Of a stretch of 64,000 bases of DNA, positions 19,398 through 27,621 are shown piece by piece. The notes below the pieces were generated by a model. That model searched no databases. It saw only the letters and a list, made by a program, of their open reading frames with translations, and was not told the DNA's origin. Origin of the DNA: Sediminivirga luteola (GTDB lineage Bacteria; Actinomycetota; Actinomycetes; Actinomycetales; Brevibacteriaceae); NCBI RefSeq assembly GCF_014639315.1, contig NZ_BMFY01000008.1, positions 1-64,000 on the forward strand, written 5' to 3'. The stretch's first letter is position 1, and each line of letters opens with the position of its first letter. The translations under genes and the position numbers were made by a program.

Positions 19398-20087
19398 ATG
19401 AAGACTCCCGACCTCTCCGACCAGCGGACCCGCCGCCGACTCATCACCGCCCTCACCGCGGTGGTCATCGTGCTCGTGCTCGCCGGTGTCGGCGTCTACG
19501 GCCTCCTGGCCGGACCACCCAGCCCGGGCCGGGACGATGACGGCGAGCGCCCCGGGCCGGGCGTCACCGCGCCGTCCGATCCAGTCCCCACCACGACGCC
19601 GCGGCTGCCGGTGGTGCGGTCCTCGGACGAACCGCAGGCCTTCGCCCGCAACGTCGCCACCGCGTTGTTCGAGTGGGACACCGCCTCGGGGTTCATGCCC
19701 TTGGACTACACCAGCGTGATCCTCGACGTCGGCGACCCCACCGGCCAAGAGCAGGCGGGGCTCGCTTCGGACATCGCCGCCTACCTTCCGTCCCGGGATG
19801 CCTGGCTGGAGCTGCGGCAGTACGCCACCACCCAGCACCTCACCATCGACAACACCTACATCCCCGACACCTGGGCGACCGCCGAAGAGCAGGCCCAGCC
19901 CGGCCAGCTCGCTGGGGGCACAGTCGCGGTCACGATCGAGGGCACCCGCCACCGCGAGGGCCTGTGGAACGACGAACCGGTCACGTCTGAGTATGCGGTG
20001 GCGTTCACGGTGTTCGTGGTCTGCGCGCCGACCTACGACACCTGTCATCTGCTGCGGCTGTCCCAGCTCGACAACCCCCTCCGATAG
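19398..20087 (+). CDS. Bitopic conjugation protein, VirB8/TcpC-like position
   Basis: A 229-residue protein: short basic N-terminus, one transmembrane helix (LITALTAVVIVLVLAGVGVYG, about residues 15-35), a Pro/Thr-rich linker, and an extracytoplasmic domain (residues about 80-229) with mixed alpha/beta pattern starting QAFARNVATALFEWD. Size, topology and location directly before the cell-wall hydrolase fit the VirB8/TcpC scaffold of conjugation channels, although no signature motif is seen. Two cysteines in the domain (VVCAPTYDTCHLL) could form a disulfide. The start has no good Shine-Dalgarno. Confidence 0.6.
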   Translation: MKTPDLSDQRTRRRLITALTAVVIVLVLAGVGVYGLLAGPPSPGRDDDGERPGPGVTAPSDPVPTTTPRLPVVRSSDEPQAFARNVATALFEWDTASGFMPLDYTSVILDVGDPTGQEQAGLASDIAAYLPSRDAWLELRQYATTQHLTIDNTYIPDTWATAEEQAQPGQLAGGTVAVTIEGTRHREGLWNDEPVTSEYAVAFTVFVVCAPTYDTCHLLRLSQLDNPLR

Positions 20088-20104
20088 GACCGGAGGTCGT
20101 CGTC

Positions 20105-21748
20105 GTGTTGAAGAAGCTCGCCATCGCCGCCGGGGTCTTGGTGTTCATTGCGCCATCGCTGGTGCTGGTCGGGATCGGCGTGGTGATGAACCCCGCCCTG
20201 ACCGCGACCGCCTCCTGCACCATCCCCAGCGGTTCCAACGTCACCGTCGGCGACGTCCCTGACGAACTGACTGTGACGACGGCCAATGGTGAGACGTTCA
20301 CGCTCAACCGGACCCAGCTCACCCACGCCGCGACGATCATCGAGACCGGCAGTCAGATCGACGGGATCACCCGTGACGGCCTTCAGATCGCGTTGATGGC
20401 GGCGCTGACCGAATCGACGCTGCGGATGCTCGCCAACACCAGCGCCTACCCCGGGTCCGCGGACCATCCGAACGACGGGGACGGCTCCGACCACGACTCC
20501 CTGGGCCTGTTTCAGATGCGGCCGCAGTCTGGGTGGGGCACGGTCGCCGAGCTGATGGACCCCGTCTACCAGGCGCGGGCGTTCTTCGGCGGCCCCACCG
20601 GACCCAACCACCCGAGCCCCAGAGGTTTGCTGGACATTCCCGGGTGGGAGCAGATGGACAAGGGCGAGGCCGCTCAAGCCGTCGAAGTCTCCGCCTACCC
20701 GGACCGGTACCGCAACTATCAGCCGGTCGCCGAGAGCATCCTGACCACCCTCACCGGCGCCGGTGGTATCGGCCAGGCCGGCCCCTCTTCTCGCGGCGTG
20801 GCGGCAGGACCGGGGCCGCAGTCGGCCCGGGTGGTGTTCCCGCTCCCCGCAGACACCTGGGTGCTCACCAGCGACTACGGCCCACGCGTGCATCCGATCA
20901 CCGGCGAGCAGAGCTTTCACACCGGCACCGACTTCGCAGCCCCCGACGGCACCCCGATCCTCGCCGCCGCCGACGGCACGGTCACCGTGGCGGAGTTCTC
21001 CGGCGGCTACGGCGGCCTCATTGTCATCGAACATGCCATCAACAGCCAGACGGTGGCGACGGCGTATGCGCACATGTGGGAACACGGCATCCACGCCACA
21101 GTCGGGGACCGCGTGGCCGCGGGCCAGCACATCGGCGATGTCGGCTCCTCCGGCAACTCCACGGGGCCGCATCTGCACTTCGAGGTCCGATCCGGCGGCA
21201 CAAACGGTGAACACACCGACCCCGCCGCCTGGCTGAACACCCATGACGCGGCCAATCTGCCCGAACCCGAGACCGGAGCACCCGGCGGCGCCTGCGACCC
21301 CAGCGGCGGCACACCAGGTGGCGAGCCGGACCCCCTCGACGGCGACCCCGATCGTCTCGTGGACGACCCGACCACCACCGGGCAGATCACCGCGCGGACG
21401 CTGCACCTCTACACCCAGACGATTGCCGCGTTCCCCGACACGAGCTGGGCCTGCTATTCACCCCGACCCGGCACCGTCTCCGAACACCCCCTCGGGCGCG
21501 CCTGTGACCTGACCTTCGGCAACACCATCGGGGAGGCAGCGACCGGACCCGCGCTCGACCTCGGCTGGAACGTCACGAACTGGATGAAAGACCACGCCCA
21601 GACCCTCGGGGTGGAGTACCTGATCTGGCAGAACCAGATCTGGTCCACCGCCCGCGCCGGTGAGGGCTGGCGGCCCTACGAACGCGGCACCGACGTCACC
21701 ACCCGCCACGACGACCACCTCCACGTCACCGTCCGGCCCGGGAGCTGA
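20105..21748 (+). CDS. Conjugative cell-wall hydrolase: transglycosylase-like + M23 peptidase + C-terminal domain
   Basis: A 547-residue exported hydrolase. It has an N-terminal membrane anchor or signal (about residues 5-28). A lysozyme/transglycosylase-like domain follows (about 75-210, with MAALTESTLRML and SLGLFQMRPQSGWG). Next is an M23 zinc peptidase (about 260-375: FHTGTDFAAPDGTPI, AYAHM, GPHLHFEVR, holding the HxxxD and HxH zinc ligands). Last is a domain with SEHPLGRACDLTFGN and RHDDHLHV, the ARB_07466-like D-Ala-D-Ala-carboxypeptidase-type fold seen in such proteins. It would open peptidoglycan for the transfer channel. GTG start 18 nt after the previous gene. Confidence 0.88.
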   Translation: MLKKLAIAAGVLVFIAPSLVLVGIGVVMNPALTATASCTIPSGSNVTVGDVPDELTVTTANGETFTLNRTQLTHAATIIETGSQIDGITRDGLQIALMAALTESTLRMLANTSAYPGSADHPNDGDGSDHDSLGLFQMRPQSGWGTVAELMDPVYQARAFFGGPTGPNHPSPRGLLDIPGWEQMDKGEAAQAVEVSAYPDRYRNYQPVAESILTTLTGAGGIGQAGPSSRGVAAGPGPQSARVVFPLPADTWVLTSDYGPRVHPITGEQSFHTGTDFAAPDGTPILAAADGTVTVAEFSGGYGGLIVIEHAINSQTVATAYAHMWEHGIHATVGDRVAAGQHIGDVGSSGNSTGPHLHFEVRSGGTNGEHTDPAAWLNTHDAANLPEPETGAPGGACDPSGGTPGGEPDPLDGDPDRLVDDPTTTGQITARTLHLYTQTIAAFPDTSWACYSPRPGTVSEHPLGRACDLTFGNTIGEAATGPALDLGWNVTNWMKDHAQTLGVEYLIWQNQIWSTARAGEGWRPYERGTDVTTRHDDHLHVTVRPGS

Positions 21749-21793
21749 CCGGGGGCGCCGGGTCATGGTGTCTGAGAAGCGGGTCTGCCGATG

Positions 21794-22702
21794 TCACCTC
21801 ATGAGGTGGGAGATCCGCGCCGGCGACGCCGCCGACGTCCGGCGGCTGTGATGTCCGGCGAGTTCGCGGAGCCGCTGGACCCGGTCGCTGGTGGGCGGGT
21901 GGGTGCGGAACAGCGCGGTCATGCCGTCACCGGCCAGCGGGTTGGCGATCATGAGGTGGGCCTGAGCGGCGGATGAGCCATTCTGCGCCATGGGCATCGC
22001 CCGGGTGCCGTGTTCGATCTTCTCCAGGGCGCTGGCCAGGGCGAGCGGGTCGCCGGACAGGCGCGCGCCGTCGGCGTCGGCCTGGTACTCGCGGCTGCGG
22101 CTGATCGCGAGCTGGATCAGCCCCGCCGCGATAGGGGCCAGCAGCAGCATCAGCAGCGCGGCCAGCGGGTTTGGCGCATCCTCCTCATCGGAGCCGAAAG
22201 GCAGCAGCAGGGCAAGGTTCGCCAGCGAGGTAAGGATGCCGGCCAACGCGGCGGCGACACTGGAGATCAGGATGTCCCGGTTGCCGACGTGGGACAGCTC
22301 ATGGGCCAGCACCGCACGCAGCTCCCGCGGGCTCAGCATCCGCAGAATGCCCTCGGTGACGCACACTGCGGCGTTCTCGGGGTTGCGGCCGGTGGCGAAC
22401 GCATTTGGCTGCGGCATCCGGCTGACGTACAGCCGGGGCATCGGCTGCCCTGCGGCGGCTGCCAATTCGCGCACCATCGTGTACAGCTGCGGCGCCTGGC
22501 GCTCGGTGACCGGCTCGGCGGCCATGGCGGCCAGGGCGATCCGGTCCGAGGCGAAGTAGGCCACGCCGTTCATCGCCAGCGACAGCACCGTCGCCACGAG
22601 TAGGCCAGTGCTGCCACCGAGCCCGTAACCGACAGTCAGGATCAGACCGGTCAGCAGACCGAGCAGCACGGCTGTCTTCAGTCCGTTGTAGTAGCGGCGC
22701 AT
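21794..22702 (-). CDS. htpX: HtpX-like M48 membrane metallopeptidase
   Basis: A 302-residue membrane protease that removes damaged or misfolded membrane proteins. Two N-terminal helices (about 10-50) precede the zinc site HELSH (His134, Glu135, His138) and the third ligand Glu205 in SREYQADADGA; two more helices lie between (about 143-200). Length and motifs are standard. It is transcribed away from hsp20 across a 246-bp gap and opposite to the transfer genes. With Hsp20 it forms a small stress module inserted in the conjugation region. The first codon is ATG at 22702 with GGGAGG upstream. Confidence 0.92.
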   Translation of the reverse strand: MRRYYNGLKTAVLLGLLTGLILTVGYGLGGSTGLLVATVLSLAMNGVAYFASDRIALAAMAAEPVTERQAPQLYTMVRELAAAAGQPMPRLYVSRMPQPNAFATGRNPENAAVCVTEGILRMLSPRELRAVLAHELSHVGNRDILISSVAAALAGILTSLANLALLLPFGSDEEDAPNPLAALLMLLLAPIAAGLIQLAISRSREYQADADGARLSGDPLALASALEKIEHGTRAMPMAQNGSSAAQAHLMIANPLAGDGMTALFRTHPPTSDRVQRLRELAGHHSRRTSAASPARISHLMR

Positions 22703-22795
22703 CGCTGAATTACCTCCCTGTTCCCCTCTTCCTCATGTCCTGTCGATGTGTACGAGTGGGCGGCGCGCCCCACGCTCACCACTGACAACACGTAC

Positions 22796-22825
22796 GGCTC
22801 AGCCCACATTCCCGAAAGCTGAGCC
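22796..22825. promoter_or_regulatory. Inverted repeat in the htpX-hsp20 divergent promoter region
   Basis: GGCTCAG (22796-22802) and CTGAGCC (22819-22825) are perfect reverse complements 16 nt apart, midway between two divergent stress genes. A heat-shock regulator site is plausible, but it does not match the HAIR/HspR consensus (CTTGAGT-N7-ACTCAAG) or CIRCE. Confidence 0.45.
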
Positions 22826-22948
22826 GATGTGACTCAACTTCGGAATGGTGTGGCGCCTTCGTGCGTTGTGGAGGGTGACGGCGCGGACCACCGCACCGTC
22901 GAGACGTCATCGCAGACACAACGGCACGACAGTGGAGGTGAAGAAGTC

Positions 22949-23404
22949 ATGGCACTGCCCGTACTGCGATCGAACAGCACTGCGGATCGGTGGGACCCGT
23001 TTCGTGAGTTCGAGGACCTCTACACCCAGATGGGACGGTTGATGGACTCAGCCTTCGGTCGCGTGGACCAGAGCACTGGTGGCTGGTCGCCGTTGGCCGA
23101 TGTGACCGAGACCGACGACGCCTACCTGGTCGAGGTCGAGCTCCCCGGCGTCAAACGCGACGACATCACCATCGATCTGATCGGCACCGATCTGGTCGTC
23201 GCCGGAGAGCTCAAGGAGAAGGAACGCCAAGGGCTGCTACGACACCGCACTCGCCGCGTGGGCCAGTTCCACTACCGTGTCCAGCTGCCCGACAGCGTGG
23301 ACGCCGACAGCGTGGAGGCGAAGCTGGAGGAGGGGGTGCTCAGCATCCGCGTCCCCAAGACCGAGATCGCCAGACCACGCCGCATCGCCATCAGTAGTTC
23401 CTGA
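22949..23404 (+). CDS. Small heat-shock protein, Hsp20/alpha-crystallin family
   Basis: A 151-residue ATP-independent holdase chaperone. The N-terminal region (WDPFREFEDLYTQMGRLMD) and the alpha-crystallin domain (about 45-140; DDAYLVEVELPGVKRDDI, the LEEGVLSIRVPK strand) are intact. It would bind unfolding proteins under heat, acid or metal stress. GGAGGTG 8 nt before the ATG at 22949 fixes the start. It is followed by a strong hairpin terminator. Divergent from htpX; the pair resembles part of transferable heat-resistance islands known in Gammaproteobacteria, where sHsp and HtpX-type proteins co-occur. Confidence 0.93.
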   Translation: MALPVLRSNSTADRWDPFREFEDLYTQMGRLMDSAFGRVDQSTGGWSPLADVTETDDAYLVEVELPGVKRDDITIDLIGTDLVVAGELKEKERQGLLRHRTRRVGQFHYRVQLPDSVDADSVEAKLEEGVLSIRVPKTEIARPRRIAISSS

Positions 23405-23424
23405 CCATTGCGGTCCGACCCGAG

Positions 23425-23454
23425 ATGGCCCTGGCCTGTACCGGCCGGGGCCAT
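23425..23454 (+). terminator. Hairpin terminator after hsp20
   Basis: ATGGCCCTGGCC (23425-23436) pairs with GGCCGGGGCCAT (23443-23454) over 12 bp with one T-G wobble and a 6-nt loop, followed by ACTCTT. It starts 21 nt after the hsp20 stop. Confidence 0.65.
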
Positions 23455-23866
23455 ACTCTTGCGGCACGACATCCGTTCGACCATCGCTCCAGGCGAGGGG
23501 TGACCCCGGAACCCGCCGATGAGTCTCGACAGCACGCCGGTGATAGTGGACGGACCCACGTCACCGCATCCGCCGACGCGACTTCGCTCATGTGGCCAGC
23601 AGAGCGATAGCCGTGTCAGTGCCCGGCGGCAGCCGAGGAGATAGACCGCGAACTCAGCAGCGGGTACGTCCCCGCAGCCTTGCGGGTGCCGTTGTCACGA
23701 ATGCGCCGCCCATCGGGCAGCTCCACCGCACCTGGCTCGTCGGTCCACGCCCCACACCTCGACGCTAGCTGCTGACCTCCCCACCAGCGACACCGCCAGC
23801 GCACCTGGCCAGCATGAACATCTCGAACGCCTCGAACAATCGCTAGCGCCGGTTGAGCTGACCGGC
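23455..23866. other. Gene-poor gap; possible remnant ORF on the minus strand
   Basis: No convincing gene is seen between the hsp20 terminator and the first DUF6112 gene. A 62-codon minus-strand frame (23616-23804) includes VELPDGRRIRDNGTRK, which looks like a fragment of a coding sequence, but it has no start signal or family match I can name. The last part carries copy 4 of GYGCACCTG. The gap may be the scar left by insertion of the htpX-hsp20 module. Confidence 0.35.
23799..23807 (+). repeat. GYGCACCTG intergenic motif, copy 4
   Basis: GCGCACCTG, 59 nt before the ATG at 23867. Confidence 0.4.
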
Positions 23867-24133
23867 ATGGATGTGTTCCCCGACTTCGACAGCCTGGACG
23901 GCATCGGTGATCTGCGCGAGGTCATCGGTGCGCTGCTGACCTTCGTGCTCATCATCGCGGTGCTGATGCTGATCGTCTGCGCCATCGCCTGGGCGCTGTC
24001 GACCGCGAACGGCCACCACAGTGCCGCCACCAAAGCAAGGACCGGCGCCTGGACCGCCCTGGGCGCCGCGGCCCTGGCCGGCGGCGGGGTGGCCTGGCTG
24101 AACTGGCTGATCGACCTCGGCCAACAACTCTGA
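23867..24133 (+). CDS. Small membrane protein, DUF6112-like (pilin-sized), first copy
   Basis: An 88-residue protein with two transmembrane helices (about 20-45 and 62-85) and a short basic loop (TANGHHSAATKAR) between. The acidic N-terminus has no cleavable signal. It is a paralogue of the next gene: both have the pattern I-x-x-L-R-x-x-(I/V)-G-A, a basic Gly-rich loop and a C-terminal INWLIDLGQQL / INFFWDVGQQV ending. Size, topology and position just before TrbL resemble VirB2/TrbC subunits. A pilin or channel subunit role is inferred. Confidence 0.7.
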   Translation: MDVFPDFDSLDGIGDLREVIGALLTFVLIIAVLMLIVCAIAWALSTANGHHSAATKARTGAWTALGAAALAGGGVAWLNWLIDLGQQL

Positions 24134-24185
24134 ACCACACCCCACCAGCGGACCTCTCATCGGCTCCGACCGCGTGGGGCGGGTG

Positions 24186-24194
24186 GTGCACCTG
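24186..24194 (+). repeat. GYGCACCTG intergenic motif, copy 5
   Basis: GTGCACCTG, 44 nt before the ATG at 24239, between the two DUF6112-like genes, in a GGGCGGGTGGTGCACCTG context. Confidence 0.5.
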
Positions 24195-24238
24195 ATCGGC
24201 GAGAACCCTCTGCCTCGCGATGAAGGAGCACCCCCACG

Positions 24239-24568
24239 ATGAGCACCCTGATCCTCGCCGCCGAAACCGCCACCGCCCTCGGCCCACTGCTGCCGATGCA
24301 GGTCGACATCAACCCCAACGACTCCGGCCTTCCCGGCATCGCCCAGCTGCGCACCATCGTCGGCGCCGTCATGACCATCGGCCTCATCCTCAGCGTCTTG
24401 GCGCTGATCGTCTCGGCGATCGTGTGGGGCTTCGGCGCCAACAGCAGCAACCCGCACCTGGCCGGTCGGGGGAAGATCGGCGTCCTCGTCTCCTGCGGCG
24501 CCGCCGTGATCTGCGGTGCGTCCGTCACATTGATCAACTTCTTCTGGGACGTCGGCCAGCAGGTCTGA
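24239..24568 (+). CDS. Small membrane protein, DUF6112-like (pilin-sized), second copy
   Basis: A 109-residue protein. A hydrophobic/Ala-rich N-terminal extension (STLILAAETATALGP) is followed by two membrane helices (about 40-65 and 80-103) joined by a basic loop (NPHLAGRGKIG), ending in GQQV. The N-terminal extension is absent from the first copy and could be a processed leader. GAAGGAG precedes the ATG. Tandem duplication followed by divergence is likely, perhaps making major and minor subunits of the transfer apparatus. Confidence 0.7.
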   Translation: MSTLILAAETATALGPLLPMQVDINPNDSGLPGIAQLRTIVGAVMTIGLILSVLALIVSAIVWGFGANSSNPHLAGRGKIGVLVSCGAAVICGASVTLINFFWDVGQQV

Positions 24569-24616
24569 CCCCCACCCACCAAACCTTCTCGATCCTGCGT
24601 AAGGAAGTGATCTGCG

Positions 24617-26026
24617 GTGGGTGTGTGCGATATCCCCCTCGTCTCGACCGTCTGCGATACCGCCGGCGAAGCCGCCGCCTCCCTAGTCTCGGCGCCGTTC
24701 GACTGGCTCGCAGGAGCCATGGGCGCCGCCGCCGGGTGGCTGTTCGAGGCCGTCTGGACGGTCTTCGACACCACCACCCTGGTCGACGTCACGTCGCCGG
24801 AGTACGTGGCGGTCTACAACATCCTGTTCGGCATCGCCGTGTTCGTGATGCTGATCTTCTTCTGCCTCCAACTCATCACCGGCCTCATCCGCCGCGACCC
24901 CACCGCCTTGTCCCGCGCCGCCCTCGGGTTGGCGAAGTCGGTGCTGGGGTCGTTCGTGGTCATCACCCTGACCGCGCTGTTGTTGGAGATCGTCGACCAG
25001 CTCTGCATCGGCATCATCCAAGCCGCCGGCGAGACCACCGAATCCATGGGCGACAAGATCACCCTCCTCGCCGCCGGGCTGGTCGGGATCAACATCGCAG
25101 CCCCCGGCGTCGGGGCGATCATCACCATCTTCCTCGCCGGGCTGGCCATCAGTGCCGCTGCGATCGTCTGGCTCAGTCTTCTCGTGCGCAAAGCGCTGCT
25201 GCTGGTCGCGATCGTCCTCGCGCCGCTCGCGTTCTCCGGGGCGTCGTGGGACGCCACCAAGGGGTGGATCAGCAAGTGGGCGATGTTCGTCATCGCCCTC
25301 ATCGTCTCCAAACTCGTCCTGGTCGTGATGTTCCTCGTCGCCATCACCCAAGTCTCCGCACCCATCGACGGCGACCTGGCCTCCGTGGCGGACCCGATCG
25401 CCGGGATCGTCCTCATGGCGATGGCCGCCTTCGCCCCCTATCTCACCTACAAGTTCCTGTCGTTCGTCGGGTTCGACATGTACCACGCGATCGGGTCCGA
25501 ACAGGACGCCAAGAACGCCCTCAACCGGCCCATCCCCACCCCCGCCAAGCCCGGAAGCAACGGGAACGAGCCCAAGAAGATCCTCGACGACAACACCGGC
25601 GGCGGGGACAACGGCGGTGGCGGCGGTGGTGGGAAGAAGCCACCGGAGCCGAAGAACCCCGCGCCCGCAGGCAGCGGGACGGCCGGCGCCGCTGGCGGCA
25701 AGACCGCAGCAAGTGGTTCCGCCGGAGCAGGTGCGGGCGCCGGTGCCGGGGCCGGTGCCGCGGCGGCTGGCCCCGCAGCCGCGGCCGTCGTGGCGGCGAA
25801 GGTCGCCAAAGACGCCTCGACCGCCGGACCCAAAGTCGGCACGGCCCTCGGCGGGCAAGGTGAGGCCGCCGCCGGTGCCGCCGGCCAAACCGGCAACACC
25901 CCACCGGCCACGCAGGCACCCCCGCCCTCGACGCCACACCCCCAGGCACCCACCAGCGGGCCGTCAGAGGGGCGTCCGCCAAAGCAACCCCCGCCGCCGG
26001 CACCGAAGCCGACCGGGAAGGAGTGA
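24617..26026 (+). CDS. TrbL/VirB6-like polytopic conjugation protein
   Basis: A 469-residue protein with at least six membrane helices between about residues 20 and 285 (ILFGIAVFVMLIFFCLQL, SFVVITLTALLLEIV, IVWLSLLVRKALLLVAIVLA and others). The WLSLLVRKALLLVAIVLAPL segment is typical of TrbL/VirB6 inner-membrane channel proteins. The last ~160 residues are low-complexity Gly/Ala/Pro, with a run of Gly at 334-341, and probably hang free in the cytosol. Start GTG at 24617. It forms the membrane channel of the type IV-like system. Confidence 0.8.
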   Translation: MGVCDIPLVSTVCDTAGEAAASLVSAPFDWLAGAMGAAAGWLFEAVWTVFDTTTLVDVTSPEYVAVYNILFGIAVFVMLIFFCLQLITGLIRRDPTALSRAALGLAKSVLGSFVVITLTALLLEIVDQLCIGIIQAAGETTESMGDKITLLAAGLVGINIAAPGVGAIITIFLAGLAISAAAIVWLSLLVRKALLLVAIVLAPLAFSGASWDATKGWISKWAMFVIALIVSKLVLVVMFLVAITQVSAPIDGDLASVADPIAGIVLMAMAAFAPYLTYKFLSFVGFDMYHAIGSEQDAKNALNRPIPTPAKPGSNGNEPKKILDDNTGGGDNGGGGGGGKKPPEPKNPAPAGSGTAGAAGGKTAASGSAGAGAGAGAGAGAAAAGPAAAAVVAAKVAKDASTAGPKVGTALGGQGEAAAGAAGQTGNTPPATQAPPPSTPHPQAPTSGPSEGRPPKQPPPPAPKPTGKE

Positions 26027-26032
26027 AGCACT

Positions 26033-27502
26033 GTGCCCACGAAGCAGAACGATCGCGCCACGTCGTCGGAATTGGAGCCGGTGAAGTTCTCCCGCCTCAC
26101 CCGCCGCGGGGTGTTGTTGGGGCTATCGTTGTCGCAGCTCATCACCCTCGCCACCGGCATCCTCTCGGTCGTGGGGGCGCTCTACGCCGGTGGCGGCATC
26201 CTCCTCGCCTACACCGCACCCATCTGGGTCATCGCCGCCGCCTTGACATGGACACCCATCGCCGGACGGCCCGCGGTCGAATGGCTGCCAGTCGCGTTCT
26301 GGTGGCTCTGGCGCTCCACCGGCGGACAACTCCTGTATCGCCGCCGCATCGTCACACCCCGCCCCGTCGGCACCCTCGCCCTGCCCGGCGACATGGCCAG
26401 GCTGCGCGAATACACCGACCCCGACACCGGCGCGGGCATGATCCACGACCCCCACGCCCAGACCCTCACCGTCGTCTGCGAGGTGACCCACCCGGCGTTC
26501 GTCCTCCTCGACCCCGGCGAGCAGGAACGCCGGGTCACCTCCTGGGGCCGCGTCCTGGCCACCGTCTGCCGCTCCGGACGCATCGCCACCTTGCAGGTCT
26601 TGGAGCGCACTCTGCCCGATTCGGGGACCGGCCTCGCGGAATGGTGGGCCGCTCACGGCACCGCCGACGACACCTGGGCCGCGACCACCTACGCCGAGCT
26701 GATCGACCGCGCCCGGCCTGCCGGAGAACGCCACGCCACCACCCTGTCGCTGTCGCTGGACATGAAGAACGCCGCCCGCCAGGTCAGGACCGCCGGCGGC
26801 GGCATCCGAGGCGCCGCCGCCGTCCTGCGGCAAGAGATGTCCACCCTCCTCGCCGCACTCCGCTCAGCCGACCTCACCACCACCGGGTGGCTGTCACCGG
26901 GCGAGATCGCCGTCATCCTCCGCAGCGCGTATGACCCGGCGATCGCCGCCACGCTGGAACGTCACGGCGAACTCGGCCAATCCCTCGCCACCGCCGGGCC
27001 GGTCGCGGTCAACGAGTCCTGGACCCGGCTGCGCACCGATTCCGCCCACCACGCAGTGCTCTGGATCAGTGAGTGGCCCAGGTCGCTGGTCTATCCCGGC
27101 TTCCTGTCACCGGTTCTCCTCTCCACGGGCATTCAGCGGTCGTTCTCGCTGATCTGCACCCCGATGCGCTCCGACCAAGCCGCCAGAGATATTCGCAAGA
27201 AGAAGGTCGAGCACATCTCCGATCAGGCGCAGCGGGCAAAGATCGGGCAGATCGAAGACGCCGCCCAGACCGCCGAGTACCAGGACGTGCTCCAGCAGGA
27301 AGCCGACCTCACCGCAGGACACGGAATCCTCAGATACACCGGCCTCATCTCCGTCTCCGCCCCGACAGTGGAGGAACTGGAAGCCGGGGTCGCGGCGATC
27401 GAGCAGGCCGCCATCCAAGCCTCCTGCGAAACCCGGCTCCTGGTGGGCCAGCAGGCCGCGGCGTTCACCGCCGCCGCACTGCCGCTGTGCCGCCGCGTCT
27501 GA
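26033..27502 (+). CDS. SCO6880-like conjugation protein (PrgI-type membrane region plus long cytosolic domain)
   Basis: A 489-residue protein with two close N-terminal helices (about 28-75) and then a soluble region of 400 residues. The layout and sequence (KFSRLTRRGVLLGLSLSQL near the start) match SCO6880-like proteins, which in actinobacterial elements lie directly before the VirB4-like ATPase and may supply the N-terminal half that VirB4 lacks here. No Walker motifs are seen. A long basic helix (RKKKVEHISDQAQRAKIGQI) with coiled-coil character lies near 390-420. GTG start 6 nt after the previous stop, with GGAAGGAG upstream. Confidence 0.75.
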   Translation: MPTKQNDRATSSELEPVKFSRLTRRGVLLGLSLSQLITLATGILSVVGALYAGGGILLAYTAPIWVIAAALTWTPIAGRPAVEWLPVAFWWLWRSTGGQLLYRRRIVTPRPVGTLALPGDMARLREYTDPDTGAGMIHDPHAQTLTVVCEVTHPAFVLLDPGEQERRVTSWGRVLATVCRSGRIATLQVLERTLPDSGTGLAEWWAAHGTADDTWAATTYAELIDRARPAGERHATTLSLSLDMKNAARQVRTAGGGIRGAAAVLRQEMSTLLAALRSADLTTTGWLSPGEIAVILRSAYDPAIAATLERHGELGQSLATAGPVAVNESWTRLRTDSAHHAVLWISEWPRSLVYPGFLSPVLLSTGIQRSFSLICTPMRSDQAARDIRKKKVEHISDQAQRAKIGQIEDAAQTAEYQDVLQQEADLTAGHGILRYTGLISVSAPTVEELEAGVAAIEQAAIQASCETRLLVGQQAAAFTAAALPLCRRV

Positions 27503-27550
27503 CCGCACACAGCCGCCGGCCCCGGTCCAGTCATGGCGGTGGAGTGCTGC

Positions 27551-27559
27551 GCGCACCTG
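27551..27559 (+). repeat. GYGCACCTG intergenic motif, copy 6
   Basis: GCGCACCTG, touching the left base of the hairpin at 27559-27592. Confidence 0.4.
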
Positions 27560-27592
27560 AGGGGTGAGCCCGAACCACTGGGCTCACCCCTC
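27559..27592 (+). terminator. Strong hairpin after the SCO6880-like gene
   Basis: GAGGGGTGAGCCC and GGGCTCACCCCTC form a perfect 13-bp stem with an 8-nt loop, followed by TCTGTTC. It would end or attenuate the upstream transfer operon, or stabilise the 3' end of its mRNA. Confidence 0.7.
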
Positions 27593-27621
27593 TCTGTTCG
27601 CTCACCGTCTTGGAGGCTGCG

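Noticed and set aside
22796-22825. HspR (HAIR) or CIRCE heat-shock element
   Set aside because: The repeat GGCTCAG/CTGAGCC does not match either consensus, so it is listed only as an unassigned regulatory repeat.
25560-26020. Possible tandem repeat or CRISPR-like array in the Gly/Ala/Pro-coding region
   Set aside because: Repetition is low-complexity codon use in the TrbL-like tail; units are irregular and there are no spacers. No CRISPR array was seen anywhere in the window.
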